Of a DNA stretch of 64,000 nucleotides, positions 26,404-35,277 are shown in pieces. The notes beneath the pieces were generated by a model. The model was given only the letters and a program-made list of their open reading frames with translations. It was not told where the DNA came from and ran no database searches. Made by a program: the position numbers and the translations under genes. Source of the stretch: Akkermansia sp. (lineage in GTDB: Bacteria > Verrucomicrobiota > Verrucomicrobiia > Verrucomicrobiales > Akkermansiaceae); contig JAFWZG010000003.1 of NCBI GenBank assembly GCA_017517385.1, forward strand, positions 1 through 64,000, given 5' to 3'. Positions within the stretch are counted from its first letter, which is position 1. Each line of letters begins with the position of its first letter.

Positions 26404-28032
26404 ATGAATAAGACGTCCCCAGGAATAAACAACGGCATCTCTCTCCCGCTTGGAATGGAAATTGGGACGTACCGCATCATACATAAACTTGGACAAGGTG
26501 GATTCGGCATTACTTACCGAGCGCATGACCCTGAGAACAATCAGGTGGTAGTCATCAAAGAGAATCTCCCCTGCGCCTTTGCTCATCGTAGGGACATCAC
26601 TATGAAGATAGAACCCAACGATGACGGAGAAGCTTCTCGAAACTATAACTGGGCGCTGGATAGCTTCATTGAGGAAGCAAAGACGATTGCATCATTATCA
26701 CACCCGAACATTGTTAAGGTAATCAGAGCCTTCAAGGCATTGGGAACGGCTTACTATGTGATGCCGGAAATTGAGGGAGCGCCGCTGCACAAGGCCTGCC
26801 CGATACCGGAAAAACTGACTGAAGTGTGGCTACTTCCGGTATTGCGCGAATTGTTGGATGCTCTGGCGTACCTCCACAACAGAAAAATCCTGCATCGGGA
26901 CATTAAGCCGCATAATATTCTCTTACAAAGAGATAAAACACCCATCCTGATTGATTTTGGCGCTGCTCGTTCTTTCGTTAGTGAACAGTCATGCACTCGA
27001 GTAGGCACACCGGGCTACTCACCACTTGAGCAGTCTGCCACGAAGGGAAGAATTGGACCGTGGACAGACATATACGCACTTGCCGCCACCTGTTATAGAA
27101 TTATCACAGGAAATACGCCGCCTGACTCCTTGAACCGCGTGCAAAGGAACGACCCTTACGTACCTCTCGCCTCCATGCGAGAACTGCGTGATCGTTTCTC
27201 CCTCCACTTCCTTAAATGTATTGATAAGGGGCTGAAGAAAAAGGAAAAGCAGCGCTGGCAAACCGCTGAAGCTTGGCTGGCAGCCCTCAGTAAAGAAAAT
27301 CCTGCCGGTGAACCCTCCGGAGGACGTTTTCTGGCAACATCCGCTGTCACCATTAGTGCGATTGCACTAATGGGCGCAGGATACTGGTATTACCATACAT
27401 GGAAACAGCCTAGCTCTACTACATCACCCGACGATATAGTTGCCCCCTCTATTTCAGGCGATGATTCCGTTACAAATACTGATTCCAATACAAGCATAGA
27501 AAGCGCCCGTGCTGAGCTTACACGAAAGGGATATCAAGAATCCATGTACGTTGAAAGCTTGATTCGAGCGATACAGAGAGACGAATTGAACATGGTAAAA
27601 CTGTTCATCGCGGCAGGTGTGGACATCAACACACAGACCCCCGATGGGCAGAATCTTATCATTACAGCTATTAATAATCAAAAGCTTGAAGTTCTTGAAT
27701 ACCTACTCTCCATCAGTGGGATACCCCCTAAGATTTATGGAGAGGCCATGATTGTAGCCATTCAGTCAAGCAAACTGGATTGCCTACGGGTTCTACTGAA
27801 TGCAGAAGGAGTGGACGTCAACTATAGGACTTCTAACAATGACACACCGCTCATTCTCGCAGCCAGTATGGGATATAAGGAAGCAGTAGAATTACTACTG
27901 GCTAAACCGGGCATAGATATCAACGCCGAATCAGATAATGGCCAAAACGCGCTTAACTGGGCTGAGTCTAACGGCTGTGAGGAATGCGCAGCCCTTCTCC
28001 GCCAATTCGCAGACAGACAGAGTGCAAACTAA
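26404..28032 (+). CDS. Membrane Ser/Thr kinase with ankyrin ectodomain (kinase A)
   Basis: 542 residues. The Hanks-type kinase domain (about 20-295) is complete: Gly loop LGQGGFGITY (29-38), Lys52 in VVIKENLP, HRDIKPHN (164-171), DFG (184-186), activation segment ending GTPGYSPLEQ, and DIYALAATCY. One transmembrane helix follows (about 309-330, SAVTISAIALMGAGYWYY). The C-terminal 200 residues hold about five ankyrin repeats (VKLFIAAGVDIN, CLRVLLNAEGVDVN, AVELLLAKPGIDIN). By the usual topology the kinase is cytoplasmic and the ankyrins extracytoplasmic. PASTA, the usual ectodomain of bacterial PknB, is absent. First of seven ankyrin genes; the next starts 51 bp downstream. Confidence 0.9.
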   Translation: MNKTSPGINNGISLPLGMEIGTYRIIHKLGQGGFGITYRAHDPENNQVVVIKENLPCAFAHRRDITMKIEPNDDGEASRNYNWALDSFIEEAKTIASLSHPNIVKVIRAFKALGTAYYVMPEIEGAPLHKACPIPEKLTEVWLLPVLRELLDALAYLHNRKILHRDIKPHNILLQRDKTPILIDFGAARSFVSEQSCTRVGTPGYSPLEQSATKGRIGPWTDIYALAATCYRIITGNTPPDSLNRVQRNDPYVPLASMRELRDRFSLHFLKCIDKGLKKKEKQRWQTAEAWLAALSKENPAGEPSGGRFLATSAVTISAIALMGAGYWYYHTWKQPSSTTSPDDIVAPSISGDDSVTNTDSNTSIESARAELTRKGYQESMYVESLIRAIQRDELNMVKLFIAAGVDINTQTPDGQNLIITAINNQKLEVLEYLLSISGIPPKIYGEAMIVAIQSSKLDCLRVLLNAEGVDVNYRTSNNDTPLILAASMGYKEAVELLLAKPGIDINAESDNGQNALNWAESNGCEECAALLRQFADRQSAN

Positions 28033-28083
28033 TTCTGCCGTTCATCACCACTTTTCTCCAAATTATTTAAAACTCAAATCATC

Positions 28084-31000
28084 ATGAACAAAGGCGCCAC
28101 GGAAATGGTCAACAGTATGGCTCTTCCTTCAGGAACAGAGCTGGGAGAGTATACCATCATCCGCAAGCTCGGTCAGGGAGGCTTCGGTATCACCTACCTT
28201 GCACGAGACAACTTCAACAACTGCGATGTTGTCATCAAAGAAAACCTCCCCTCTGTATTCGCTTTCCGAACAGATACTTCTCTGTACATTCGTCCACATG
28301 GAGATGGAGAACCCGAAGAAAATTACCTCTGGGCGCTTCAGCGGTTCTGTGATGAAGCTCAAACCATCAATAAACTCTCTCACCCGAATATCGTGAAGAT
28401 TCTCCGTGCGTTCAAGGCACTGGGAACAGCCTACTATGTAATGCCGTATGTAAAGGGTGAGTCACTTTCCAACGTATTCAAAACCTCATCACAGATTAAC
28501 GCAAAAAAACTTCTGTCCATTCTTCGGCAGATACTTTCCGCACTTTCATACCTGCACTCACAGGGCGTGATGCACCGCGACCTGAAGCCCGCGAACATCC
28601 TTATAAAAGATGATGAAACCCCTATTCTCATAGATTTCGGAGCGGCTCGCTCATACATCAGCGAACGCTCTGCGACACTAGTAGGAACACCAGGCTACAG
28701 CCCCATCGAACAGGTAACACCAAACGGAACTTGTGGTCCGTGGACAGATTTGTACGCCCTCGGAGCAACCTGCTACAAACTCCTCAGGGAGGAAACTGTA
28801 CCGGATTCACTCAACCGTGTGTATAACACGGATCCGTACATACCGCTCAGCACAGACGCCTCGCTGCGCAAACGTTTTCCCCGCGAACTACTCAAGACCA
28901 TCGACAAGGCTCTGCGCATGGACATTAGCAAACGCTGGCAGACTGCAGATGAATGGTTAGCAGCAATTTCACCGGAGCGCATGAAAAAAAGCTCTTCCGG
29001 AGGCACATTTGCTGCGACAGCGGCGATTGCTGCGCTGATTGCCACAGCAGGCGGCGGCGCATGGTACTACTATGGCCAACTGGCAGACAAAGTCAAAGAG
29101 CCGCCCACCGAGCCGGCTGAGCCACAGCCTGCACCAAAACCACAAGAAGAACAGATTAAAACCGCCGCCAGAGAAAGGCTTGCCGAGCTGGGCATAAGTG
29201 AAGAGGACTATAACACAAAGCTCGGAGAAGCGGCAAGAAGTAACGACAACGAAGTCCTAGGCTTATTGATTGCTGCGGGTGCGGATGTAAACTATGATAT
29301 GAGGAATAGGTGGACACCACTCACCTATGTCTGTTCAAACAAAAATCTCACCGGGCTTCAATTACTGCTGAACGCTCCGGGAATAGATGTGAACAAACAG
29401 AACCGGCATGGAGACACCGCCGTCATCTGGGCAGCGTTCCGTGGCCATCTCGAAGGCTTGCGACTCCTGCTGGCGGTGCCTGGCATCAACGTCAACTTCA
29501 TTGATAAAGAAGGAAAGACGGCCTATGATTGGGCCGTTGAGAATAATCATGAAGAATGCGCGCAGCTCCTCCTCAACAATGGTGGCAAAACAGCTAACGA
29601 CGTTCGAGGCGGCTGTGAGCTGATTTCTGCGGATGAAGCTAAAGCACAATTGCAGGAAGCAGGAATTACTGAAAGCAATTACACCGATGAACTCGGCTTA
29701 GCGACTATGCGCTCAGACAACGAAAAACTTCGTCTTCTTATTAGTGCAGGAGCGGATGTAAACTGTGATTTAGGCAATGGCCAGACCCCCCTCACCATAG
29801 TCTGTTCAAGGCGAAATATCGACGGGTTGCGATTACTGCTGACAGCTCAGGGAATAAATGTGAACAAACCGAACCGGCGAGGAGACACCGCTATCATCTG
29901 TGCAGCGTTCAATGGCGATGCCGATGGCTTACGACTCCTACTGGCTACGCCTGGCATCAACGTCAACTTCATTGATGGTGAAGGAAAGACAGCCTATGAT
30001 TGGGCCGTTATGAACAATCATACTGAATGTGTGCAGCTCCTCCGCAACAATGGTGGAAAGACGGCCTCCAATGACCAAGACAGCAACGAGCAGACTTCAG
30101 CAGATGAAGCCAAAGCAAAGCTACTGGAAGCAGGAATTACTGAAAGCAATTACAACGCCGAACTCTGTAAAGCCACAGATAACTCCGACAACGAAAAAAT
30201 TCGCCTACTTATTAGCGCCGGGGCAGATGTAAACTGTTATGGAGAAGACGGTTGGACGCCTCTCACAAACGTATGTCTGCTAGACAATTCTGAAGGCCTG
30301 CGCCTGCTGCTGGCAGCTCCTAACATTAAAATTAACCAGCCCAACAAATCTGGTGATACAGCCATTATCTGGGCGGCTGTGAAAGGACACACAGAATGCC
30401 TGCGCCTGCTGCTGGCAGTGCCCGGCATCGAGGTAAACTTCATTGACAGCGATAACAAAACAGCCTATGATTGGGCCACTATAAACAACCATGAGGAATG
30501 CGCTGAGCTTCTTCGTGCAGCAGGTGGACAAAGAACAACTCCGCCTGCCATTAATGCAGAACTAATCAACTGCGATAGAGATGAGGCCCGGAGAAGACTG
30601 CAAAATATGGGGATTTCACCGAGCCAGTACAATGAGGCCATCTGCAAAGCCGCTAACAGCAGTGACAACGAGAAACTAGCCCTGCTCATCAACGCCGGAG
30701 CAGATGTCAACAGCAGAGCAAGTGACGGCTGGATACCGCTGACAAAACTCTGCCTCTACGATAATCTACAAGGCTTGAGGCTTATTCTGAATGCGCCTAA
30801 TCTCAACGTGAATGCCTCGGATGGTCAGGGCAATAGCGCACTATCAATAGCCGCGGTTAAAGGACATGCTGATTGCCTACGCCTGCTGCTCTCTCACCCC
30901 GGCATCCGAGTAAACGAATGTGATGACAAAGGCAGCTTGGCGCTCATACATGCCATAGCCAACAGACATGAAGACTGCGTTCTCCTGCTGCTGGAGGCCC

Positions 31001-31773
31001 CCGGAATAAATGTCAATAGCAGAAATAGTGCAGGTCACACCCCCCTCATATGGGCAGCAGCAAATGGAAATGCAGAAGCGCTGCAAGCTCTGTTGAGAGT
31101 ACCAAGCATTAAACTGGACTTCATTAGCGAAAACGGAAAAACTGCATACGACTGGGCTTTAGAGAATAACCATAACGAATGCGCCATACTTCTCCGCAAC
31201 GCCGGGGCCCACACCGCTGAAGAGGTGCTTGCCTCACATAAAACTAGAACATCGTCAGCAAATAACGCAGCAGCAAATACAATGCTCTGCACCGCCACTG
31301 ATAACGGTGATAATAACAAGATTCGCCAAGCCATCACGAACGGAGCAGATGTTAACTGTGACGCAGAAGACGGCTGGACGCCCCTCACAAACGTGGCCTA
31401 CTATGGCCATAGGGAGAGCATGCGCCTTCTGCTGGCAGCGCCCGGAATTGATGTTAACAAATTAAATCAAAAGGGATACAGTGCGCTGAGCATTGCCGCT
31501 CAGAAAGGGCACACAGACTGCGTACGCATGCTACTGGAGGCGCCGGGAATTAATGTCAATCTCGAGAATAAAAGTGGTGACTCCCCTCTCTGCTGGGCAG
31601 CATCAAGGGGCTCAGCTGAGTGCATTCGTCTACTGCTGAATGCCCCTGAAATAAATATCAATTATGTGGATAGCAACGGCAAAACCGCACTGGATTGGGC
31701 AGAAAGCACAAATAACACCGTATGTGCTCAACTTCTTCGCGAAGCAGGAGCCAAACGGGCTAACCAGTTGTAA
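28084..31773 (+). CDS. Membrane Ser/Thr kinase with long ankyrin ectodomain (kinase B)
   Basis: 1229 residues. The kinase domain (20-295) mirrors kinase A: LGQGGFGITY, Lys52 in VVIKENLP, HRDLKPAN (163-170), DFG (183-185), GTPGYSPIEQ. A Glu/Pro-rich stretch follows the transmembrane helix (about 307-330). The rest is an ankyrin array of roughly 24 repeats grouped in five modules. Each module starts with a cap of the form A-x-x-x-L-x-x-x-GI-x-x-x-x-Y and goes on with LLISAGADVN, WTPLTNVC, LLLAAPGIDVN, GDTAIIWAA and KTAYDWA. Modules 1-3 are about 155 residues each and very similar, so they arose by internal duplication. It may sense through the array or display it. Confidence 0.9.
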   Translation: MNKGATEMVNSMALPSGTELGEYTIIRKLGQGGFGITYLARDNFNNCDVVIKENLPSVFAFRTDTSLYIRPHGDGEPEENYLWALQRFCDEAQTINKLSHPNIVKILRAFKALGTAYYVMPYVKGESLSNVFKTSSQINAKKLLSILRQILSALSYLHSQGVMHRDLKPANILIKDDETPILIDFGAARSYISERSATLVGTPGYSPIEQVTPNGTCGPWTDLYALGATCYKLLREETVPDSLNRVYNTDPYIPLSTDASLRKRFPRELLKTIDKALRMDISKRWQTADEWLAAISPERMKKSSSGGTFAATAAIAALIATAGGGAWYYYGQLADKVKEPPTEPAEPQPAPKPQEEQIKTAARERLAELGISEEDYNTKLGEAARSNDNEVLGLLIAAGADVNYDMRNRWTPLTYVCSNKNLTGLQLLLNAPGIDVNKQNRHGDTAVIWAAFRGHLEGLRLLLAVPGINVNFIDKEGKTAYDWAVENNHEECAQLLLNNGGKTANDVRGGCELISADEAKAQLQEAGITESNYTDELGLATMRSDNEKLRLLISAGADVNCDLGNGQTPLTIVCSRRNIDGLRLLLTAQGINVNKPNRRGDTAIICAAFNGDADGLRLLLATPGINVNFIDGEGKTAYDWAVMNNHTECVQLLRNNGGKTASNDQDSNEQTSADEAKAKLLEAGITESNYNAELCKATDNSDNEKIRLLISAGADVNCYGEDGWTPLTNVCLLDNSEGLRLLLAAPNIKINQPNKSGDTAIIWAAVKGHTECLRLLLAVPGIEVNFIDSDNKTAYDWATINNHEECAELLRAAGGQRTTPPAINAELINCDRDEARRRLQNMGISPSQYNEAICKAANSSDNEKLALLINAGADVNSRASDGWIPLTKLCLYDNLQGLRLILNAPNLNVNASDGQGNSALSIAAVKGHADCLRLLLSHPGIRVNECDDKGSLALIHAIANRHEDCVLLLLEAPGINVNSRNSAGHTPLIWAAANGNAEALQALLRVPSIKLDFISENGKTAYDWALENNHNECAILLRNAGAHTAEEVLASHKTRTSSANNAAANTMLCTATDNGDNNKIRQAITNGADVNCDAEDGWTPLTNVAYYGHRESMRLLLAAPGIDVNKLNQKGYSALSIAAQKGHTDCVRMLLEAPGINVNLENKSGDSPLCWAASRGSAECIRLLLNAPEININYVDSNGKTALDWAESTNNTVCAQLLREAGAKRANQL

Positions 31774-31854
31774 ACAACAATCAAAGCAACTGTTATCAAC
31801 TCATTTTAGAAAACAAACAGCCTTTCGCTGACACAAACTTCATACAAACATAAA

Positions 31855-34800
31855 ATGCGAGATTCAGCCCATAGTGCAGTTAATGGAGCAGCCCTTGCTC
31901 CGGATACGCAACTTGGCTCATATGTCATCATAAGACAACTGGGCCAAGGAGGTTTTGGCATCACTTATCTGGCATACGACAAAGAGAGTCATCATGACGT
32001 GGTAATAAAGGAGAACATGCCCACATGCTTCGCCGTAAGAAACAGTACCAATTACCACGTCGTACCTGCCGGTACCGGAGAGATAGAGAAAAACTTCAAT
32101 TGGGCGCTTGAGCGCTTCATTGATGAAACTCAGACCATATCCAACCTGCAGCACCCCAATATCGTAAAGATAGAGAAAGCATTCCGAGCGCTGGGTACCG
32201 CCTACTACGTGATGCCCCTTATAGAAGGGACAGAGCTTCACTATGCCGCTCCATCACCGGAGCAAATGTCGGAAGGCTGGCTGAGGCCGATACTCCTGAA
32301 CCTTCTACAGGCACTTTCTTATGTGCATTCCTGCAACATTCTGCACAGAGATATCAAACCGGCAAACATCATTCTAAGGAATGACTCCACGCCTATATTG
32401 ATTGACTTCGGAGCAGCCCGTTCGTTCATCAGCGAGCGCTCAGCAACTCGAATGGGAACTGAAGGATATACCCCCATTGAACAGGTTTCCTCATTAGGCA
32501 AACTCGGTCCATGGTCAGACATATACGCACTGGCTGCCACTTGTTATGCCCTAATTACCGGCCAAGCTCCCCCGGACTGCATTAGCCGAGTGGGCGACAC
32601 AGATCCCTACCAGCCACTGACGTCAATTCCCTATCTGGAATCACGCTACTCTCAGCAGATGCTCAAAAGCATTGATAAAGCACTTAGTGTAGACCCAACA
32701 CACCGCTGGCAAAGTGCCAACGAATGGCTGAAAGCGCTGACTGAGACAGAACAAAAGAATCTCAGCACACGGCTTCTGGCTAGTGGGGTGTGCATTCTGG
32801 GCTGCGCCGCAATAGCTCTCGGAACATACCACTATTTAAATCCAGCACCGCAGCACGCCGTGGCAGCGGAGGCGGCCCCTGCACTGCCTTCCCTTCCCGT
32901 TATCCCCCCGGACTCAGCAACCACCCAACTGCAGGCAGATGGTATCAGCCGCGAGAATTATGACGCTGAATTACTCCGAGCGGTTATGGAAAAGAACGCC
33001 CACAGAGCCGCTCTTCTCATAGCAGCTGGGGCCAACGTCAATCAGGTCAACGAACAAGGCACCCCCCTTCTCCATATCGCCTCCACACAAGGGGATACAG
33101 AAATCATACACAGGCTTATTTCAGCACCCGGTATAGAGCTAAACAAAGTGGACTCAAACTCATGCACTGCTGTTTATGCCGCTGCTGAAACAGGAAACGC
33201 CGAGAGCCTGCGCTACCTGCTCGCTGCTCCCGGAGTGAATATAAACCAGCCGAATGTGAATGGCGCTACACCGCTTTTCATCGCTACACAGGCAGGCCAT
33301 GCCGAGTGCGTACGTACATTGTTGGCCGCGCCGGGAATAGACGTAAACATGGCAAGAAGCGGTAATGTGACCCCCATGTACATTGCAGCACAGAGCGGCC
33401 ATACGGAGTGCATGCAGCATCTCGTAGCTGCCCATGGCATTAATCTCAACCCGGTGAGTGACAGCGGAGATACTCCGCTCATACGAGCTGCCTGCAACGG
33501 CCACATTGAAACTCTGCGCTTATTGCTTAATACAGAAGGAGTAGATCTCAACCGTGTGGATAATGACGGAAAAACAGCCATGGAATGTGCTATGGCTCAC
33601 GGGCGGCCGGAATGTGCAGAGCTGCTTCGCCAAGCATTTTCTGCAGGAGCCCCCATGCCAACAGCCTCCGAGGCTCGCACCCGGCTGAACGAGCTGGGAA
33701 TTGAACATACAGGGTACGACTCTGCCATCTGCACCGCCGCGACTAATCGTCAATATGGCATATTACGCCTACTCATTGCTGCAGGCGCTGACGTGAACGT
33801 CCAAAATTCCGAGAACCGCAGCCCCCTACACTTGGCTTGCGAACAACAGGATGCAGACTGCCTGAAACTTCTGCTGGCAGCTCCCAATATTGATGTGAAC
33901 ATCGGGGACGAGGCCACCGGCACCACTCCTCTCATCCAAGCCGCGGAGAACGGCCATACCACCAGCCTGCAGATTCTGCTGCAAGCCCGAGGAATCGATG
34001 TGAACCGGGCGCGTAAGGACGGTGGGACGCCGCTTTTCTTAGCATGCCAAGCCAATCAGACCGAGTGTGTACAACAGCTCTTGGAAGCACAAGGGATTGA
34101 CCCGAACCGTCCCGGCAATAACGATGGCGCCACTGCACTGTACCAATCCTGCCTCAGTAATCACGAGGCTTGCGTACGCATGCTACTGGCAGCCCGTGGT
34201 ATAGATGTTAACAAAACCAATACTAATGGCGACACTCCGCTGAGTATTGCCGCTGAAAAAGGCCACAACGACTGCCTGAGTATGCTGCTGGCCATGCCAC
34301 AGCTCAAGGTAAATGCTCAGGATAATGATGGCAACAGCGCTCTCTATCTGGCAGCTGAGGCAAAACTCACGGATACCATACGCCTGTTGCTGGAAGCGGA
34401 CGGCATAGAGGTAAACATTGCTACGAATAATGGAAGGACCCCGCTCATGGCCGCAGCAGCCTCCGGCAGCACGGATTGTGTTCGCCTGCTACTCGGACAC
34501 CAGGGCGTTAATCCCAGTCAGACCGATAATAACGGAGCCACGGCTGTACAAATTGCACGTGAGGCAAACCATATAGCCTGTGCCAATATGATAGAACTCC
34601 CCTCTGCAGAAGCCGCCAGACGTCAGCTGAGAGAAATGGGTATCAAGCCGGAAAATTATCATCAGGTACTCTGTGATGCTGCGGATCAGAACAAGCCGGA
34701 TCTCATCAGCCTGATTATCGCAGCCGGAGCAGATGTAAACGCAACATTTGAAGATTACACACCTGCTTTCAATGCTGCATTTTTCGGGCATGAGGAATGC

Positions 34801-35241
34801 TTAGCTCTTCTGCTGGAAGCACCGGGAATAGATGTTAACAAGTTATCAGATTCATCCCGCACGCCCCTGTTTGGCGCGGCACACAACAACAAACCGGAAA
34901 GCGTTCGTATGCTACTGGCAGAACCGGGAATAGACGTTAACCTCCCTTCATTGGAAAATGTCAGCCCGCTTTATGCAGCTGCCTCTAAAGGCCACACTGA
35001 AGTTGTACAGCTGCTACTGGCTGCGCCCGGCATTGATGTCAACCATCAGGCCACGAGCCGAGATACGCCTCTCAGCATTGCAGCCGGTGAAGGCCACATA
35101 GAAATTGTGCGCCTCCTGCTGGCACATCCGGATACTAATGTAAACCAAATTACAGCAGACGGCAAGACCCCGCTCTTCTGGGCTACCCACAAAGGCCACA
35201 GAGAGTGTGCCCGCCTCATCCGTGAAGCCGGCGGCCGATGA
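31855..35241 (+). CDS. Membrane Ser/Thr kinase with ankyrin ectodomain (kinase C)
   Basis: 1128 residues. The kinase domain (20-295) has LGQGGFGITY, Lys52 in VVIKENMP, HRDIKPAN (163-170), DFG (183-185) and a variant activation segment GTEGYTPIEQ in place of GTPGY. The transmembrane helix is at about 306-326 (LLASGVCILGCAAIALGTYHYL). The ectodomain is a more continuous and more diverse ankyrin array than in kinase B, some 20 repeats in three blocks, with only three cap motifs (QLQADGISRENY, RLNELGIEHTGY, QLREMGIKPENY). Repeats end in LLLAAPGIDVN, with an extra Pro relative to the eukaryotic 33-residue consensus. The spacing of 81 and 36 bp to its neighbours suggests one transcript. Confidence 0.9.
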   Translation: MRDSAHSAVNGAALAPDTQLGSYVIIRQLGQGGFGITYLAYDKESHHDVVIKENMPTCFAVRNSTNYHVVPAGTGEIEKNFNWALERFIDETQTISNLQHPNIVKIEKAFRALGTAYYVMPLIEGTELHYAAPSPEQMSEGWLRPILLNLLQALSYVHSCNILHRDIKPANIILRNDSTPILIDFGAARSFISERSATRMGTEGYTPIEQVSSLGKLGPWSDIYALAATCYALITGQAPPDCISRVGDTDPYQPLTSIPYLESRYSQQMLKSIDKALSVDPTHRWQSANEWLKALTETEQKNLSTRLLASGVCILGCAAIALGTYHYLNPAPQHAVAAEAAPALPSLPVIPPDSATTQLQADGISRENYDAELLRAVMEKNAHRAALLIAAGANVNQVNEQGTPLLHIASTQGDTEIIHRLISAPGIELNKVDSNSCTAVYAAAETGNAESLRYLLAAPGVNINQPNVNGATPLFIATQAGHAECVRTLLAAPGIDVNMARSGNVTPMYIAAQSGHTECMQHLVAAHGINLNPVSDSGDTPLIRAACNGHIETLRLLLNTEGVDLNRVDNDGKTAMECAMAHGRPECAELLRQAFSAGAPMPTASEARTRLNELGIEHTGYDSAICTAATNRQYGILRLLIAAGADVNVQNSENRSPLHLACEQQDADCLKLLLAAPNIDVNIGDEATGTTPLIQAAENGHTTSLQILLQARGIDVNRARKDGGTPLFLACQANQTECVQQLLEAQGIDPNRPGNNDGATALYQSCLSNHEACVRMLLAARGIDVNKTNTNGDTPLSIAAEKGHNDCLSMLLAMPQLKVNAQDNDGNSALYLAAEAKLTDTIRLLLEADGIEVNIATNNGRTPLMAAAASGSTDCVRLLLGHQGVNPSQTDNNGATAVQIAREANHIACANMIELPSAEAARRQLREMGIKPENYHQVLCDAADQNKPDLISLIIAAGADVNATFEDYTPAFNAAFFGHEECLALLLEAPGIDVNKLSDSSRTPLFGAAHNNKPESVRMLLAEPGIDVNLPSLENVSPLYAAASKGHTEVVQLLLAAPGIDVNHQATSRDTPLSIAAGEGHIEIVRLLLAHPDTNVNQITADGKTPLFWATHKGHRECARLIREAGGR

Positions 35242-35277
35242 TAAATCTCTTTTAACCTAAAATAATACTCACAAATC

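Noticed and set aside
26404-35241. Recent acquisition of the kinase-ankyrin genes from a eukaryote
   Set aside because: The kinase motifs (IKENLP, GTPGYSPxEQ) are of bacterial Hanks type and the ankyrin consensus with PGIDVN is not the standard eukaryotic one, so there is no direct sign of such transfer.
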